Assembly (NCBI GenBank): GCA_026874595.1
Contig: CM049318.1
Coordinates: 43,442,456 to 43,506,455, forward strand
DNA length: 64,000 nucleotides
Source: Sipunculus nudus
Lineage: Eukaryota > Annelida > Sipuncula > Golfingiida > Sipunculidae
Direction: 5' to 3'
Position numbers and translations under genes: made by a program. This document shows positions 23,969 to 37,083 of this stretch, one piece after another. A model generated the notes under the pieces. The model was not told the DNA's origin. It did no database searches and saw only the letters and a list, made by a program, of their open reading frames with translations. Position 1 is the stretch's first letter, and every line of letters begins with the position of its first letter.

Positions 23969-24168
23969 AAATCGGGTAGTAGACAAGCGACTACGTGTAT
24001 CCTCCGAAATCAGAGTGGGACAGGTGAAGTGAGGCATGGATTGAGTAACAAGGGGAAATAGAGTGAGGTGTGTTGCATATAAGCATGGATGTCTGCAGCC
24101 TAAATGTGTATGTAGGTTGTGCTACCTACCACAAAATCCACAAAGCCATCAACGTTGTATACAAATGC

Positions 24169-27100
24169 AACTAGAATATCGGCAGAAGCTGACAAAAGCC
24201 CTCAGCCAAAAGAACAGTGTTTTTAGGCGGTAACAGTAACAAGTATGAAATATTTATTCTCACATGGATGTATATCTGTACATGTCTCAGTTATAAATTT
24301 AAACTGGAGAGGTATGTACCATGTTTCATAACAATCCACCAAAAGCTTCCTGAGAAATAAGCTCCTAAGTTTTACTCTATTCTAAGCTAGGTGACCTTGA
24401 AAAGTAGGTCAATAACTTTGGAGACATCCTGCTCACAAGGCAAAAGTTGAAAAATCCAGGAAAAATTCATTCAAAATCAGAAATCATAGGTAGCGCCCCC
24501 TTACTAGTGAAGCAGGTACAGACCATCACTCCCTATAATTATAGTAAGTTTTGTAAAAAAAATCCACCCAATGGTTCCTGAGAAATAAGCTTGTAATTGT
24601 TTTTTAAAATCGGCTCTAAAACGTAGAACAAGGGACCTATGGGTCACTACGCTCATCTGTTATATATGATAAAAAAATATTATTTAGAAATGAGGCACAT
24701 GCTGGTTTTGTGTGGTAATAAATATAAGCTGTATTATGAGTTGTTGTTGTTTAGCTTATGTATGATTTTGATAGTACCTTTGGAGACAGGGAAGAGGATT
24801 GATTTCATTTATTTTATTAACAAATGGAGTACTACTGTCACACAGATTTTGACTTGGCCATATAACTTAAAAGCAGAACATATAATATAAGAGTTTAACT
24901 ATTTATTAAAAAAATTACAAATATTGTCCCAAATATAATTTTTATTAAAAATAATAAGAGAATCGTATGATTTTTTAAAATGAAATATAACTGATATGAT
25001 TATTTAAATAATATTAAAGAATATATTCATGAATGCATTCATGAATACATTTTGAAAGTATCTGCACGAGTATTCATATACTTTCATTTTTACCTGAATT
25101 CCCATTCTTTATGCAAGAAATTTAATGGAGTACATAATCATATTCGTATTTAAATACAATTACAAAGTATTCGCACCATGTCTGGTATTTATTCAGTTTT
25201 CACCAAACAATAATGTTGAGAATCCAGAATATACAAAATTCACACATTTAAATAATGATCATAAGTACCTGGTTTTATGGCTTTTATTTATATTAAAAAA
25301 TAACTGTAAAAAATTCATTCTGGACTTATTTCACATCAATGTACACACTAGACACAGTAGGAATCTAGATTAATATTATCAACTGCATCTTTGTCTATCA
25401 TTAATTTCCTTCATATAATCCCTAATGATTAGTACTGAATAATATGATTTACTTCTTTATCATTAAAATTGAACTGAAAATGCCATAGGTGACTGCATGG
25501 TGTTATTTGGAATATGTGACATTCTACCCATCGATACAAGATTCTTATATCATCAGTAACTGCAAGTTAATTTCCTGTTATTATAAACTAACAAATTCCT
25601 TTTCTATTTTTCTTTAATTTGTTATTAAAAACCAATAAAAATTTATTAATTTATTGTTTATTGTTATGTTGTTGGTTAAAACGACTAGATGAGTTGGGTT
25701 GGACACCTGGATCAACTGTGGCTGGCCATAAGCTGCCTGGAATCTCGCCTCAAGCGTGCATAATTTGATGAAAGGTCAACAAGGTCAACATACAGGTGAC
25801 TCAAGAGGGGCTGGAGAGAGCCAAAGTCTGACAGGGTCTCATAAAAACATTAATAAAGGTACAATATTTGGCCAATTTCTTTAAGCTTTCTAAACTAAAA
25901 AGCTGAAATCCTTATGTGTGCATGATATGAAAATTATATCAACAGTGCTCACGGGAAACAAACGTGCCATGGTCACAGTTGGGCAAAATTTAAGGTACTA
26001 ATTTTATATTTATACTAATAACTTATAAAATTTGAAAAATTCAGAACTAATTTTGGGTATTCAATTGAATCTTGATTAAATAATGTTACATCCCTGACAA
26101 AAAAATCTCTAGCTTCAGCAATGCCCTTGTTAAGGGAGTAAATATATTTCTTGATTTTTTACAAAGTGCATTATGTTTGGGCCCATAACTTAAAACAATT
26201 ATGCAATACTGACATCATTCTGGCATGTGCATAGCGAATGTATAGAAAAATATGTATATTATTTATGATTAAAGTTCAGTGGTTTTGATATTAGGCAGTC
26301 TTAAAGTGTAACAATGGGTTTTTAATGGAAAAATGAAGTTTTTCATTGATATCTCGAAGGAATTAAGTCCTAGTGACCAAATTCTTGGCATGGTAGGGGA
26401 TTTTGGAGAAATCTAACTGTATGCCAAATTTAAGGAACTTAGAGCTGAAGCTCGGGAGCTGAGCTCTAGCAAACTGCATAACACTAGCAATATGTGACAT
26501 GGTGCTTGAAAACTTGAATAAAATCTACAGTTTTTGATCAACTGATTTCAAAGTTTTGGTGTTAACAGTTGAAATGCTAACAAAAACATGCTGTGAAAAT
26601 TAAATCCACAGCAGTTACAGCAAAAAAAGTGCCATGGTCAAAGTTGGGCAAAATTTAAGGTACCAATTTTTTATTTTTGCTAATATTTTAAAAAATTTAA
26701 AAGATTTTGATCTAATTTTGGGTATACAATTTAATTTTGATTAATAAAAGTAATATTACTGGAAAAAAAGTGCTTAGCTTTAACAAGTTTTGTGTTAAGT
26801 GATAAAATTTCTTTCCTGATTATTTACAAAATGCATTATGTTTGGGCCCATAACTTTTTTAATTTATATAATACAGACCTAATTTCTGGCATGTATATAG
26901 GAATTATATAGAGGATTATTTATAGGAAATATGAGGAAAAACAGATGAGTGGTTTTGATATTAGGCAGTCCTGAAGTGTGAATATAGGTTTTAAATAAAA
27001 AACTGAGGTTTTTCCTTAATTTCTCAAAGGAATGAAGTCACAAAGACCCAGTTTTCAGCTTGGTAGGAGATCTTGGGGACATCTAACATTATGCTGAATT

Positions 27101-27737
27101 TTGGATTCCTAGGTCTTACGGTTTCAAAACGTGCCACATCTACGGACGGACGGACGGACGGACAGACGGACGGACGACGGACCACGACTATAGCTCAGAT
27201 GACTTATAGTCAGCTGAGCTAAAAATAGGTCCAGGTCACCCATCTTTGAACTTGAACGAGATTTTCTTGATGTACATCTTCACCAAGGAAATAAAATTCC
27301 TACAGTGAAACCTTTTAGAGATATCCCGCTCACAAGGCCAAAGTGGAAAAATCCGAGAAAAATTCATAAAAAATCAGAAAACTGTAGGTGGCGCCCCCTT
27401 ACTTGTGCAGCAGGTTCAGACCATCAGTCCCAATGATCACAGTAAGTTTTGTGAAAATCCTTCCAATGGTTCCTGAGAAATAAGCTTCTACCGGTAAGTG
27501 TTTTTCTATAATTTGCTATAAAACGTAGAAAAGTAGGTCAAGGTCACCCATCTTCGAACTTTACCAAGATTTTGTCAAGACACATCTTCAACGAAGAAAT
27601 AAAATTTCTATGGTGAATCCTTTTAGAGATATCCCGCTCACAAGGTAAAAGTTAACGGACGCCAGACGGACAGACGGATGGACGGACAGCTTGGGTGTCG
27701 ACAATAGCCCATCAGCCTAAGGACTGAGGGCTAAAAA
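24169..27737 (+). mobile_element. F4 element split by nested F1 copy B (third level)
   Basis: 5' AACTAGAATATCGGCAG and AGCCCTCAGCC. 3' ACGCCAGACGGACAGACGG, then TAGCCCATCAGCC and CTGAGGGCTAAAAA. The ~330-bp monomers stop at 24626 and resume at 27226 in the same register (ATAGGTCCAGGTCACCC). Confidence 0.8.
24627..27225 (+). mobile_element. F1 full-length element, copy B (~2.6 kb, innermost)
   Basis: 5' AACAAGGGACCTATGGGTCA with GCTCATCTG; 3' (ACGG)n, hairpin TAGCTCAGATGACT / AGTCAGCTGAGCTA and CTAAAAA. It is nearly identical to copies A and C. The intact F4 monomer (GTAGAAAAATAGGTCAA, 20420 and 20715) is split into GTAG + element + ATAGGTCC, giving exact ends. Confidence 0.9.
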
Positions 27738-28300
27738 GTCAAACCACTGCCCAGATATGAGTGATTTTATTCCATGGCAGACAAACAGACCCTGTGCAAA
27801 ACTAGTTGCAGGTGGCCCCAACAGTTTTGCGTATGATAAAGAGCTATGTGAGATCTATACACATGCAAAATATTGGCCCAATTAGCCAAAGGGTTCCAGA
27901 GATATGTTCTTGGATGTCTGCAGCTTAAACGTGATGTCGGCGGCGCCACCTGTCATAAAATCAAGAAAGCTGTCCAAGATGTATACACATGCAAAATTTC
28001 AGGTCGATAGGTCCAACCAATGCAGAGATACGAGCCTTTTATCCCAAGGCAGATGAACAGATGGACACTGTGCAAAAATCTAAGAAAATGCAGTTGGAAA
28101 AAAAATAAACAAATGATGACTGATGATTGATTATTTGCAAAACATTTGGTGATACTAGCTGCTGCCACTTTTGATATAGGTATGGTTAACTAGAGATGAC
28201 GCACGACGCACTGACGCATGATGGACAATGCAGCAACATTGCATAAGCTCACAGGTTCACTAAAAATCTGATAACTTTTTAGATGACAAATCTTTTGCAA

Positions 28301-28529
28301 AACAAGGGACCCATGGGTCACATCGCTCAGCTGAATTTTGGAAAATTTTAGTAACTGCAAAATATTTTTATTTCTTTTGGTTTTTCATGTATATTATCAT
28401 TAGAAAAGCTATGAAAAAATGGCTCTGCTAAAATGAAACTCTGTAATTTATAGAGCTAAACCATTTAGTGATGCACCAAGGGAACAAATAGGCCTACGTT
28501 AAGTGTTATATAAAAGTAACATTTCATAA
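28301..28529 (+). mobile_element. F1 5' end, truncated
   Basis: AACAAGGGACCCATGGGTCA followed by GCTCAGCTGA. After about 195 bp it is interrupted by the next F1 5' end at 28530. Confidence 0.7.
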
Positions 28530-28639
28530 AACAAGTGACCCAGGGGTCATGACGCTCAGCTGACCAGGAAGACATTGACAAAAGTAATTTTATCATCTGA
28601 ATGTCAAATTTGAATGAAATACTTTTTCCAAACTTGACC

Positions 28640-31600
28640 TTTTGTATAAAATCATCCAATATTCATTGGGGTACTATGGAGCTCTGTAGCATGAAGGATA
28701 TGGGTAACAGACACCTATTTTCAAGGTTTACAATATGACTTTTCAGGGGTCTCCCAGCATGTCAAAAAATAAAATTCTCGGTCCAGTTATTATGATTTGT
28801 GCCCTGTTAACAGATGACCAAATGTTTATTCTGGGGGGTATTTCAAAGCCGCATAGGATGAAGGATATGGGTAACAGAGATGTAATTTCAGGTGCACAAG
28901 GAGACTTTTCAGGGGCCTCCCAGCATATCAAGAAAGGAGATTCTAGGTCAAGTCATTATAATTTGTGCTCTGTTAACAGATGACTTAATCTTTACTCTGG
29001 GGAGTACTTCGGAGCCCCAGAGCATGAAGGATATGGGTAACAGAGACCTAATTTTAGGTTTCCAAGATGTTTCATGGACCTCCCTGCATGTTAAGAAAGA
29101 AGATTCTAGGTCAAGTCATTATGATTTTTTGGCCTGTTAACAGATGACCAAATGTTTAAAGGTCTCAAAAATCAAGAAAAAAATTCTTAAAAAATCAAAA
29201 TACAGGTGGCACCACCAGTCTACAGAAACTGATGAAACAAGCCATTATCAATACAAATGTAGACAATCATGGTGATCAATGCATTAGTTAGTGCATCAAT
29301 TTTTGCATTATTCTGGGAGGAACTTCCGAGCCTCATAGCTGAAAGGATATCAGTAACAGAGACCTTGTATCAGGTTTCCATATTGACTTTTTATGACCGT
29401 CCTTGCATGTCATGACAGAAGATTCTAGGTCCAGTTGATATTATTTGTGCCCTGTTAACAGATGACCAAATCTTAAAAGGTTTCAAAAATAGAGAAAAAA
29501 AACTTTAAAAAATCGAAAAAATACAGGTGGCGCCACCAGAATGCAGAAACTGATGAAACATTTCATGATCAATATCCATGCAAAGAATCATGGTGATCAA
29601 TATAATAATTGTTCAGATACTTGAGCTTTTGTATCAAATTTTCCATTATTCTGGGGGGTACTTCGGAGCCCCATAGCTCAGAGGTTATGGGTAACAGAGA
29701 CCTAATTTCAAGTTTTTAAGGAGACTTTTCATGGGCCTCTCAGCATGTCAAGAGAGAAGATTCTAGGTCCAGTTGTTACCATTTGTGCCATGTTAACAGA
29801 TGACCGCATCTTATGAGGTCTCAAAAATAGAGAAAAAAATTCGTAAAAATAAAAATAAATACAGGTGGCGCCACCATACTGCAGAAACTGATGACACATT
29901 CCATGATCAATATCCATGCAAAGAATCATGGTGATCACTGCAATAGTTGTTTAGATACTTGAGCTTTTGTATCAAATTTTCCATTATTCTGGAGGGTACT
30001 TCGGAGCCCCATAGCTCAAAGGTTATGGGTAACAGAGACCTAATTTCAGGTTTCCAAAGAGACTTTTTATGGGCCTCCCTGCATGTCAAGAGAGAAGATT
30101 CTAGGTGTAGTCGTTACGATTTGTGCCCTGTTAACAGATGGCCACATCTTCAAAGGTCTCGAAAAAAGAGAAAAAAATAGAGGAAAAATTTGAAAAAAAT
30201 ACAGGTGGCGCCACAAGTCTGCAGGAACTGACGGACCATCTCATGATCAATATGTATGCCAAAAATCATGACCATCAGTGATGTAGTTATTGAGATATTG
30301 AAGTTTTTGTATGAAATTTTTGACTACTCTGGGAGGGGGGTACTTAAGGGCCCCATAGCTCGAAGTATATGGTTAACAGAGACCTAATTTCAGGTTTCCA
30401 TGGAGAATTTTCATGGGTCTCCCTGTGTGTCAAGAATGAAGATTCTAGGTCCAGTTTTAATGATTTGTGCCCTGTTAACAGATGTTCATATCTTTAAAGG
30501 TCTCAAAAATAGATAAAACATTCGTAAAAAAAAAAAACCCAAACAAATACAGGTTGTGCCACTAGTCTGCAGGAACTGATGGAACACCTCTTGATCAATA
30601 GTTATGCCAAAAATATTGACCATCAGTCAAGTAGTTAATGAGATATTGAAGTTTTTGTATGAAATTTTGGACTTTTCTGGGGGGTACTTTGGGGCCCCAT
30701 AGCTCGAAGGATATGGGTAACAGAGACCTAATTTCTGGTTTCCATGGAGAATTTTTATAGGTCTCTCAGTGTATTGAGAATGAAGATTCTAGGTCCAGTC
30801 GTTATGATTTGTGCCATGCTAACAGATGACAGCATCCTTAAAGGTCTCAAAAACAGAGGAAGAAATCGTAAAAAAATCAAACAATATAGGTGGCGCCACC
30901 AGTCTGCAGGAACTGATGGAACATCTCATAATCAATATGTATGCCAAAAATCATGACCATCAGTGATGTAGTTATTAAGACATTGAAGTTTTTGTATGAA
31001 ATTTTTTACTACTCTGGGGGGGTACTTTGGGGCCCCATAGCTCGAAGGATATGGGTAACAGAGACCTTATTTCTGGTACCATGGAGACTTTTCATAGGTC
31101 TTCTAGTGTGTCGAGAATGAAGATTCTAGGTCCAGTCGTTACGATTTGTGCCTTGCTAACAGATGACAGCATCCTTAAAGGTCTCAAAAATAGAGGAAAA
31201 AATCGTAAAAAATCGAACAATACAGGTGGCGCCACCAGTCTGCAGGAACAGATGACACATCTCATGATCAATAGTTATGCCACAAATCATGACCATCAGT
31301 CAAGTAGTTAATGAGATATTGAAGTTTTTGTATGAAATTTTTTACTTTTCTTGGGGGTAATCTGGGGCTCCATAGCTCGAAGAATATGGGTAACAGAGAC
31401 CTAATTTTGGTTTCCATGGAGACTTTTCGTAGGTCTCTCAGTGTGTTGAGAATGAAGATTCTAGGTCCAGTCATTATGATTTGTGCCACGTTAACAGATG
31501 ACAGCATCCTTAAAGGTCTCAAAAACAGAAGAAAAAATCGTAAAAAATCGAACAATACAGGTGGCGCCACAAGTCTGCAGGAACTGATGGAACATCTCAT

Positions 31601-34600
31601 AATTAATATGTATGCCAAAAATCATGACCATCAGTGATGTAGTTATTGAGATATTGAAGTTTTTGTATGAAATTTTTGACTACTCTGGGGAGGGGGGGGG
31701 GGGGGTACTTTGGGGCCCAATAGCTCGAAGGATATGGTTAACAGAGACCTAATTTCTGGTTTCCAAGGATATTTTTCATGGACCTCTCAGTGTGTCAAGA
31801 ATGAAGATTCTAGGTCCAGTAGTTACGATTTGTGCCATGCTAACAGATGACAGCATCCTTAAAGGTCTCAAAAATAGAGGAAAAAATCGTAAAAAAACAA
31901 ATGATAAAGGTGGCACCACCAGTCTGCAGGAAGTGATGACACATCTCATGATCAATAGTTATGCCACAAATCATGACCATCAGTCAAGTAGTTAATGAGA
32001 TATTGAAGTTTTTGTATGAAATTTTTTACTTTTCTTGGGGGTAATTTGGGGCTCCATAGCTCGAAGAATATGGGTAACAGAGACCTAATTTCTGGATTCC
32101 ATGGAGACTTTTCATAGGACTCTCAGTGTGTTGAGAATGAAGATTCTAGGTCCATTCGTTATGATTTGTGCCACGTTAACAGATGACAGCATCCTTAAAG
32201 TTCTAAAAAATAGAGGAAAAAAATCGTAAAAAATCAAACAATACAGGTGGCGCCACAAGTCTGCAGGAACTGACGGACCATCTCATGATCAATATGTATG
32301 CCAAAAATCATGACCATCAGTGATGTAGTTATTGAGATATTGAAGTTTTTGTATGAAATTTTTGACTACTCTGGGAGGGGGGTACTTAAGGGCCCCATAG
32401 CTCGAAGTATATGGTTAACAGAGACCTAATTTCTGGTTTCCAAGGATATTTTTCATGGACCTCACAGTGTGTCAAGAATTAAGATTCTAGGTCCAGTCTT
32501 TATGATTTGTGCCTTGTTAACAGATGTTTACATTTTGAAAGGTCTCAAAAATAGAGAAAAAAATTCGTAAAAAATCGAAAAATACAGGTGGCACCACCAG
32601 TCTTCAGGAACTGATGGAACCTCTCATGATCAATATGTATGCCAAACATCATGACCATCAGTCAAGTAGTTAATGAGATATTGAAGTTTTTGTATGAAAT
32701 TTTGGACTTTTTTTAGGGGGTACTTTGGGGCCCCATAGCTCGAAGGATATGGGTAACAGAGACCTAATTTCTGGTTTCCATGGAGACTTTTTATAGGTCT
32801 CTCAGTGTGTCGAGAATGAAGATTCTAAGTCCAGTCGTTATGATTTGTGCCTTGTTAACAGATGTTCACATTTTTAAAGGTCTCAAAAATAGAGAAAAAA
32901 ATTCGTAAAAAATCGAAAAATACAGGTGGCGCCACCAGTCTTCAGGAACTGATGGAACCTTTCATGATCAATATGTATGCCAAAAATATTGACCATCAGT
33001 CAAGTAGTTAATGAGATATTGAAGTTTTTGTATGAAATTTTGGACTTTTCTGGGGGGTACTTTGGGGCCCCATAGCTCGAAGGATATGGGTAACAGAGAC
33101 CTAATTTCTGGTTTCCATGGAGACTTTTTATAGGTCTCTCAGTGTATTGAGAATGAAGATTCTAGGTCCAGTCGTTATGATTTGTGCCATGCTAACAGAT
33201 GACAGCATCCTTAAAGGTCTCAAAAATAGAGGAAAAAATCGTAAAAAATCGAACAATACAGGTGGCGCCACAAGTCTGCAGGAACTGATGGAACATCTCA
33301 TAATTAATATGTATGCCAAAAATCATGACCATCAGTGATGTAGTTATTGAGATATTGAAGTTTTTGTATGAAATTTTTGACTACTCTGGGGAGGGGGGGT
33401 GGTACTTTGGGGCCCAATAGCTCGAAGGATATGGGTAACAGAGACCTAATTTCTGGTTTCCATGGAGACTTTTTATAGGTCTCTCAGTGTGTCGAGAATG
33501 AAGATTCTAGGTCCAGTCGTTACGATTTGTGCCTTGCTAACAGATGACAGCATCCTTAAAGGTCTCAAAAATAGAGGAAAAAATCGTAAAAAATCGAACG
33601 ATACAGGTGGCGCCACCAGTCTGCAGGAACAGATGACACATCTCATGATCAATAGTTATGCCACAAATCATGACCATCAGTCAAGTAGTTAATGAGATAT
33701 TGAAGTTTTTGTATGAAATTTTTTACTTTTCTTGGGGGTAATCTGGGGCTCCATAGCTCGAAGAATATGGGTAACAGAGACCTAATTTTGGTTTCCATGG
33801 AGACTTTTCATAGGTCTCTCAGTGTGTTGAGAATGAAGATTCTAGGTCCAGTCATTATGATTTGTGCCACGTTAACAGATGACAGCATCCTTAAAGGTCT
33901 CAAAAACAGAAGAAAAAATCGTAAAAAATCGAACAATACAGGTGGCGCCACAAGTCTGCAGGAACTGATGGAACATCTCATAATTAATATGTATGCCAAA
34001 AATCATGACCATCAGTGATGTAGTTATTGAGATATTGAAGTTTTTGTATGAAATTTTTGACTACTCTGGGGAGGGGGGGGGGGGTACTTTGGGGCCCAAT
34101 AGCTCGAAGGATATGGTTAACAGAGACCTAATTTCTGGTTTCCAAGGATATTTTTCATGGACCTCTCAGTGTGTCAAGAATGAAGATTCTAGGTCCAGTA
34201 GTTACGATTTGTGCCATGCTAACAGATGACAGCATCCTTAAAGGTCTCAAAAATAGAGGAAAAAATCGTAAAAAAACGAACGATAAAGGTGGCACCACCA
34301 GTCTGCAGGAAGTGATGACACATCTCATGATCAATAGTTATGCCACAAATCATGACCATCAGTCAAGTAGTTAATGAGATATTGAAGTTTTTGTATGAAA
34401 TTTTTTACTTTTCTTGGGGGTAATTTGGGGCTCCATAGCTCGAAGAATATGGGTAACAGAGACCTAATTTCTGGATTCCATGGAGACTTTTCATAGGACT
34501 CTCAGGGTGTTGAGAATGAAGATTCTAGGTCCATTCGTTATGATTTGTGCCACGTTAACAGATGACAGCATCCTTAAAGTTCTAAAAAATAGAGGAAAAA

Positions 34601-35560
34601 AATCGTAAAAAATCAAACAATACAGGTGGCACCACAAGTCTGCAGGAACTGACGGACCATCTCATGATCAATATGTATGCCAAAAATCATGACCATCAGT
34701 GATGTAGTTATTGAGATATTGAAGTTTTTGTATGAAATTTTTGACTACTCTGGGAGGGGGGTACTTAAGGGCCCCATAGCTCGAAGTATATGGTTAACAG
34801 AGACCTAATTTCTGGTTTCCAAGGATATTTTTCATGGACCTCACAGTGTGTCAAGAATTAAGATTCTAGGTCCAGTCTTTATGATTTGTGCCTTGTTAAC
34901 AGATGTTTACATTTTGAAAGGTCTCAAAAATAGAGAAAAAAATTCGTAAAAAATCGAAAAATACAGGTGGCACCACCAGTCTTCAGGAACTGATGGAACC
35001 TCTCATGATCAATATGTATGCCAAACATCATGACCATCAGTCAAGTAGTTAATGAGATATTGAAGTTTTTGTATGAAATTTTGGACTTTTTATAGGGGGT
35101 ACTTTGGGGTCCCATAGCTCGAAGGATATGGGTAACAGAGACCTAATTTCTGGTTTCCATTGAGACTTTTTATAGGTCTCTCAGTGTGTCGAGAATGAAG
35201 ATTCTAAGTCCAGTCGTTACGATTTGTGCCTTGTTAACAGATGTTCACATTTTTAAAGGTCTCAAAATTAGAGAAAAAAATTCGTAAAAAATCGAAAAAA
35301 TACAGGTGGCGCCACCAGTCTTCAGGAACTGATGGAACCTCTCATGATCAATATGTATGCCAAAAATCATGACCATCAGTCAAGTAGTTAATGAGATATT
35401 GAAGTTTTTGTATGAAATTTTGGACTTTTCTGGGGGGTTCTTCGGAGCCCCATAGCTCAGAGGTTATGGGTAACAGAGACCTAATTTCAGGTTTCCAAGG
35501 AGATTTTTCATGGTACTCCCTGGATGTAAAGTTAGAAGATTCCAGGTCCAGTGGTTACGA
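28640..35560 (+). repeat. Tandem array of ~340-bp monomers with higher-order repeat
   Basis: ATGGGTAACAGAGACCTAAT or close variants recur about every 340 bp from 28868 to 35468, about 20 times. Most monomers carry ACAGGTGGCGCCACCAGTCTG or a one-base variant (GGTGGCACCACC, or GGCGCCACAAG). Segment ~31030-33005 is repeated almost exactly at ~33410-35385, a shift of about 2380 bp, that is seven monomers. Open frames of 60-116 aa on both strands follow the period and are not genes. Confidence 0.95.
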
Positions 35561-35573
35561 TTTGTGCCTGGTT

Positions 35574-35625
35574 AACGGACAGACAGACGGACAGACGGAC
35601 AGACAGACAGACAGATGGACGACGG
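35574..35625 (+). repeat. (ACGG/ACAG)n microsatellite of F1 copy D
   Basis: Tetranucleotides GGAC, AGAC and AGAT just before the 3' hairpin. Confidence 0.9.
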
Positions 35626-35677
35626 ACAAAGAGTGATCGCTATAGCTCAGATGACTTTCAGTCAGCTGAGCTAAAAA

Positions 35678-36009
35678 TAATGTGTGAAGGTAATTTAGTT
35701 GTCAAAAAATAAATATATGGCAATATGAGTTAAAAATTAGTCCCACAAAGTTTGCCCAATATTCCTAATTTTAATACTAAGTTAACAGTGTTATTCACAC
35801 CTAGGCCCCGCCAACTTTAAGAGATATGAATGAAATGCTACAAAGTATTTATATCTTCTTAAATCTTGTCAATTAGCACTTACATTAGATCCTAATATTT
35901 TATCACATTTGAATATAAGGATTAAATTCCTGAGTTTTTTTTCTTTTAAAAAAAATCAAAATTGTCCAAGTCTTATCAAAAAGAATTTATTTAACATTAA
36001 AATTATAAG
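35678..36009. other. AT-rich interval, nothing recognised
   Basis: No gene, array or element end was seen. Confidence 0.5.
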
Positions 36010-37083
36010 ATTCATCGTTTATTAGTCCTGTGTATTGAAGGGTTTGGGGAGGGGTCTCCACTGTTACTGCTTATTGCTAAAAAAAATGTAAATTTTAAGA
36101 TTCATCTAGTTCATAGTACAGGTCTGTCAACAGAATGGGGGGGGGGGGGGGGGGGAGAGAAAAAGACTCCCTGTGGTATGGTATTAACTGCAGACAGCCT
36201 GATCAAGCTTAACTTAGTGGAGAGAGGGCTTGCCCTAGTGATGGGATTGCATAACATTATGCCAACAGCCTGGGGAGCATAGAGAGTTGCACTGAATGAC
36301 CTACAGTGACCAAAGTGGACTGTTTGACAATGTAAGGGAATAAAACAAGAGCCTCCAAAAAAATTCAATAACTAGCCTAATTTTGCAGCTTTTATTTTCA
36401 AATTTCAGATTTTAACATATTAAATCCTTATGTGCACATGCTGTGAAAATTAAATCCACAGTACTTACAGGAATAAAACGTGCCGTGGCCAAAGTTGGGC
36501 AAAATTTAAGGTAACAATTATTTATTTTTGCTAATATTTTTATAAAATTTAAAAGATTTTGATCTAATTTTGAGTATACAATTTAATTTTGATAAATTAA
36601 AGTTATATTACTGGAAAAAAGTCCTTAGCTTTAACATGTTTTGTGTTCAGCCATCAAATATCTTTCCTGATTTTTTACAAAATGCATCATGTTTGAGCCT
36701 ATAACTTTTTTTTTTATAAAACAGACCTTATTTCTGGCATTTACATAGGAACTATATAGAGGAATATTTATGGTAAATATGAGGAAAAACAGATTAGTGG
36801 TTTTGATATTAGGCAGTCCTGAAGTGTAAAAATAGGTTTTTAATGAAAAATTGAGGTTTTTCCTTAATTTCTCAAAGGAATAAAGTCGCAAGTCGCAAGT
36901 CGGAAAGACCCTGTTTTCGGCTTGGTAGGAGATCTTGGGGACATCAAACATTATGCCAAATTTTGGATTCCTAGGTCTTACGGTTTCAAAACGTGCCACA
37001 TCTATGGACGGCAGGACGGACAGATGGACGGACAACGGACCACAACTATAGCTCAGATGACTTATTGTCAGCTGAGCTAAAAA
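36010..37083 (+). mobile_element. F1 3' part, 5'-truncated
   Basis: 36100-36155 resembles 3230-3260 (CTGTCAACAGAATGGG) with a poly-G run at 36137-36155. 36360-37020 matches 4931 onward and 54730 onward, then the end of copy A. It ends with GACGGACAGATGGACGG, hairpin TAGCTCAGATGACT / TGTCAGCTGAGCTA and CTAAAAA. Confidence 0.75.

Larger units (their letters stand above)
23969..28266 (+). mobile_element. F3-type element split by a nested F4 (second level of nest)
   Basis: It starts with ACTAGAAATCGGGTAGTAGACA, the same module as at 39400 and 14495. Its ~280-bp monomer sequence stops near 24168 and resumes at 27738 (GTCAAACCACTGCCCAG). It ends ACATTGCATAAGCTCACAGG then TTCACTAAAAA. Two GGTGGC-CCACC-like palindromes are degraded (27812, 27940). 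Confidence 0.65.
28530..35677 (+). mobile_element. F1 giant element, copy D (7.1 kb, ~20 monomers)
   Basis: It has both ends: AACAAGTGACCCAGGGGTCA plus GCTCAGCTGA at 28530-28563, and GACAGACGGACAGACGG-type microsatellite, hairpin TAGCTCAGATGACT / AGTCAGCTGAGCTA and CTAAAAA at 35671-35677. The whole interior is one array of ~340-bp monomers. No transposase or helicase was seen. Confidence 0.85.

Noticed and set aside
28735-34374. Many open frames of 60-116 aa on both strands with the same peptides
   Set aside because: They repeat with the ~340-bp monomer, appear on both strands of the same bases and carry no domain. They are by-products of the array.
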